Origin: Deltaproteobacteria bacterium
Lineage (GTDB): Bacteria; Desulfobacterota; Deferrimicrobia; Deferrimicrobiales; Deferrimicrobiaceae
DNA: 7,143 nt
NCBI GenBank assembly: GCA_017889845.1
Contig: JAGGAJ010000092.1
Location: forward strand, 1 to 7,143
Reading direction: 5' to 3'
The notes beneath the pieces are model-generated. The model did not search any database, had not been told where the DNA came from, and saw nothing but the letters and a program-made list of their open reading frames with translations. Positions 7,006 through 7,143 of the stretch are shown here, in pieces (positions within the stretch are counted from its first letter, which is position 1; each line of letters starts with the position of its first letter). A program made the position numbers and the translations under genes.

Positions 7006-7040
7006 CCGACCCGCCCCGCCGCGTTCCCGCCGGCACCCCG

Positions 7041-7103
7041 GGATTCTCCCGATCTCCGCGACGTCGGACATGTCGAACGGGAATATAATGCCGGGGAGAA
7101 TCC
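7041..7103. repeat. 10-bp inverted repeat flanking a promoter -10 box
   Basis: GGATTCTCCC (7041-7050) and its exact reverse complement GGGAGAATCC (7094-7103) are 43 bases apart. The left arm lies upstream of the TATAAT at 7084-7089; the right arm starts 5 bases after it, at the likely transcription start. The arms could be two operator half-sites, or chance. Confidence 0.4.
7084..7089 (+). promoter_or_regulatory. Predicted -10 promoter element of the gene starting at 7118
   Basis: A perfect TATAAT in GC-rich surroundings, 28 bases before the ATG at 7118. No good TTGACA-like -35 lies at 16-18 bases (the sequence there is around ACGTCG), so it may need an activator. The 8-bp palindrome GACATGTC (7067-7074) lies just upstream, in the -35 to -10 interval. 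Confidence 0.5.
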
Positions 7104-7117
7104 GTCGGGAGGGATCG

Positions 7118-7143
7118 ATGGCGGAAGAGGCGCCGGGAGCGTA
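7118..7143 (+). CDS. Start of an unidentified gene, cut by window edge
   Basis: ATG at 7118 opens a frame reading MAEEAPGA with no stop before the edge. GGGAGGG (7107-7113) is a good ribosome binding site ending 4 bases before the ATG, and a TATAAT box lies 28 bases upstream. The 112-base spacer after the response regulator suggests a separate transcription unit. Eight complete codons are too few to identify the product. Confidence 0.5.

Noticed and set aside
7006..7040. Search for a terminator after the response regulator
   Set aside because: The spacer is GC-rich but shows no stable stem followed by a T-run. Short GC-only complementarities are expected here by composition.

Overview
The window is a very GC-rich (about 70% by eye), gene-dense piece of a bacterial chromosome holding two divergent transcription units. 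No mobile element, CRISPR array, tRNA or rRNA was seen. The leftward unit encodes the core of the Wood-Ljungdahl (reductive acetyl-CoA) pathway in the bacterial form, because its acetyl-CoA synthase keeps the N-terminal region that archaeal CdhC lacks. Together with the GC content and an HD-GYP response regulator, this suggests an anaerobic or facultatively anaerobic bacterium, possibly a Desulfobacterota-like or related uncultivated lineage. The taxonomic guess is weak.

Minus strand, 3846 down to 1: acsB (acetyl-CoA synthase), acsD (corrinoid iron-sulfur protein small subunit) and acsC (corrinoid iron-sulfur protein large subunit, cut by the left edge). The genes overlap by 4 and 10 bases, so they are almost certainly one translationally coupled mRNA. 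AcsC and AcsD form the heterodimer that carries the methyl group on cobalamin. AcsB condenses that methyl with CO and CoA on its nickel-iron-sulfur A-cluster. The partner CO dehydrogenase (acsA), the methyltransferase (acsE) and the nickel-insertion ATPases are not in the window.

Between the units, 3847-3996 is a 150-base divergent control region. On the acsB side it has a plausible sigma70-type promoter, a 7-bp inverted repeat at the predicted transcript start, and a good ribosome binding site.

Plus strand, 3997 to 7005: a PIG-L/LmbE-type zinc N-deacetylase, a divergent YchF/OLA1-like P-loop protein that has lost several canonical GTPase motifs, and a receiver plus HD-GYP response regulator that should hydrolyse cyclic di-GMP. 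Gaps of 20 and 7 bases suggest one operon. Its functional link to the acs genes is unknown.

Right end, 7006-7143: a 112-base spacer with a perfect TATAAT -10 box flanked by a 10-bp inverted repeat, then the first codons of another plus-strand gene.

The item most worth a second look is the YchF-like protein, followed by the two inverted repeats placed over promoter/leader regions. Nothing here is clearly an undescribed multi-gene system.
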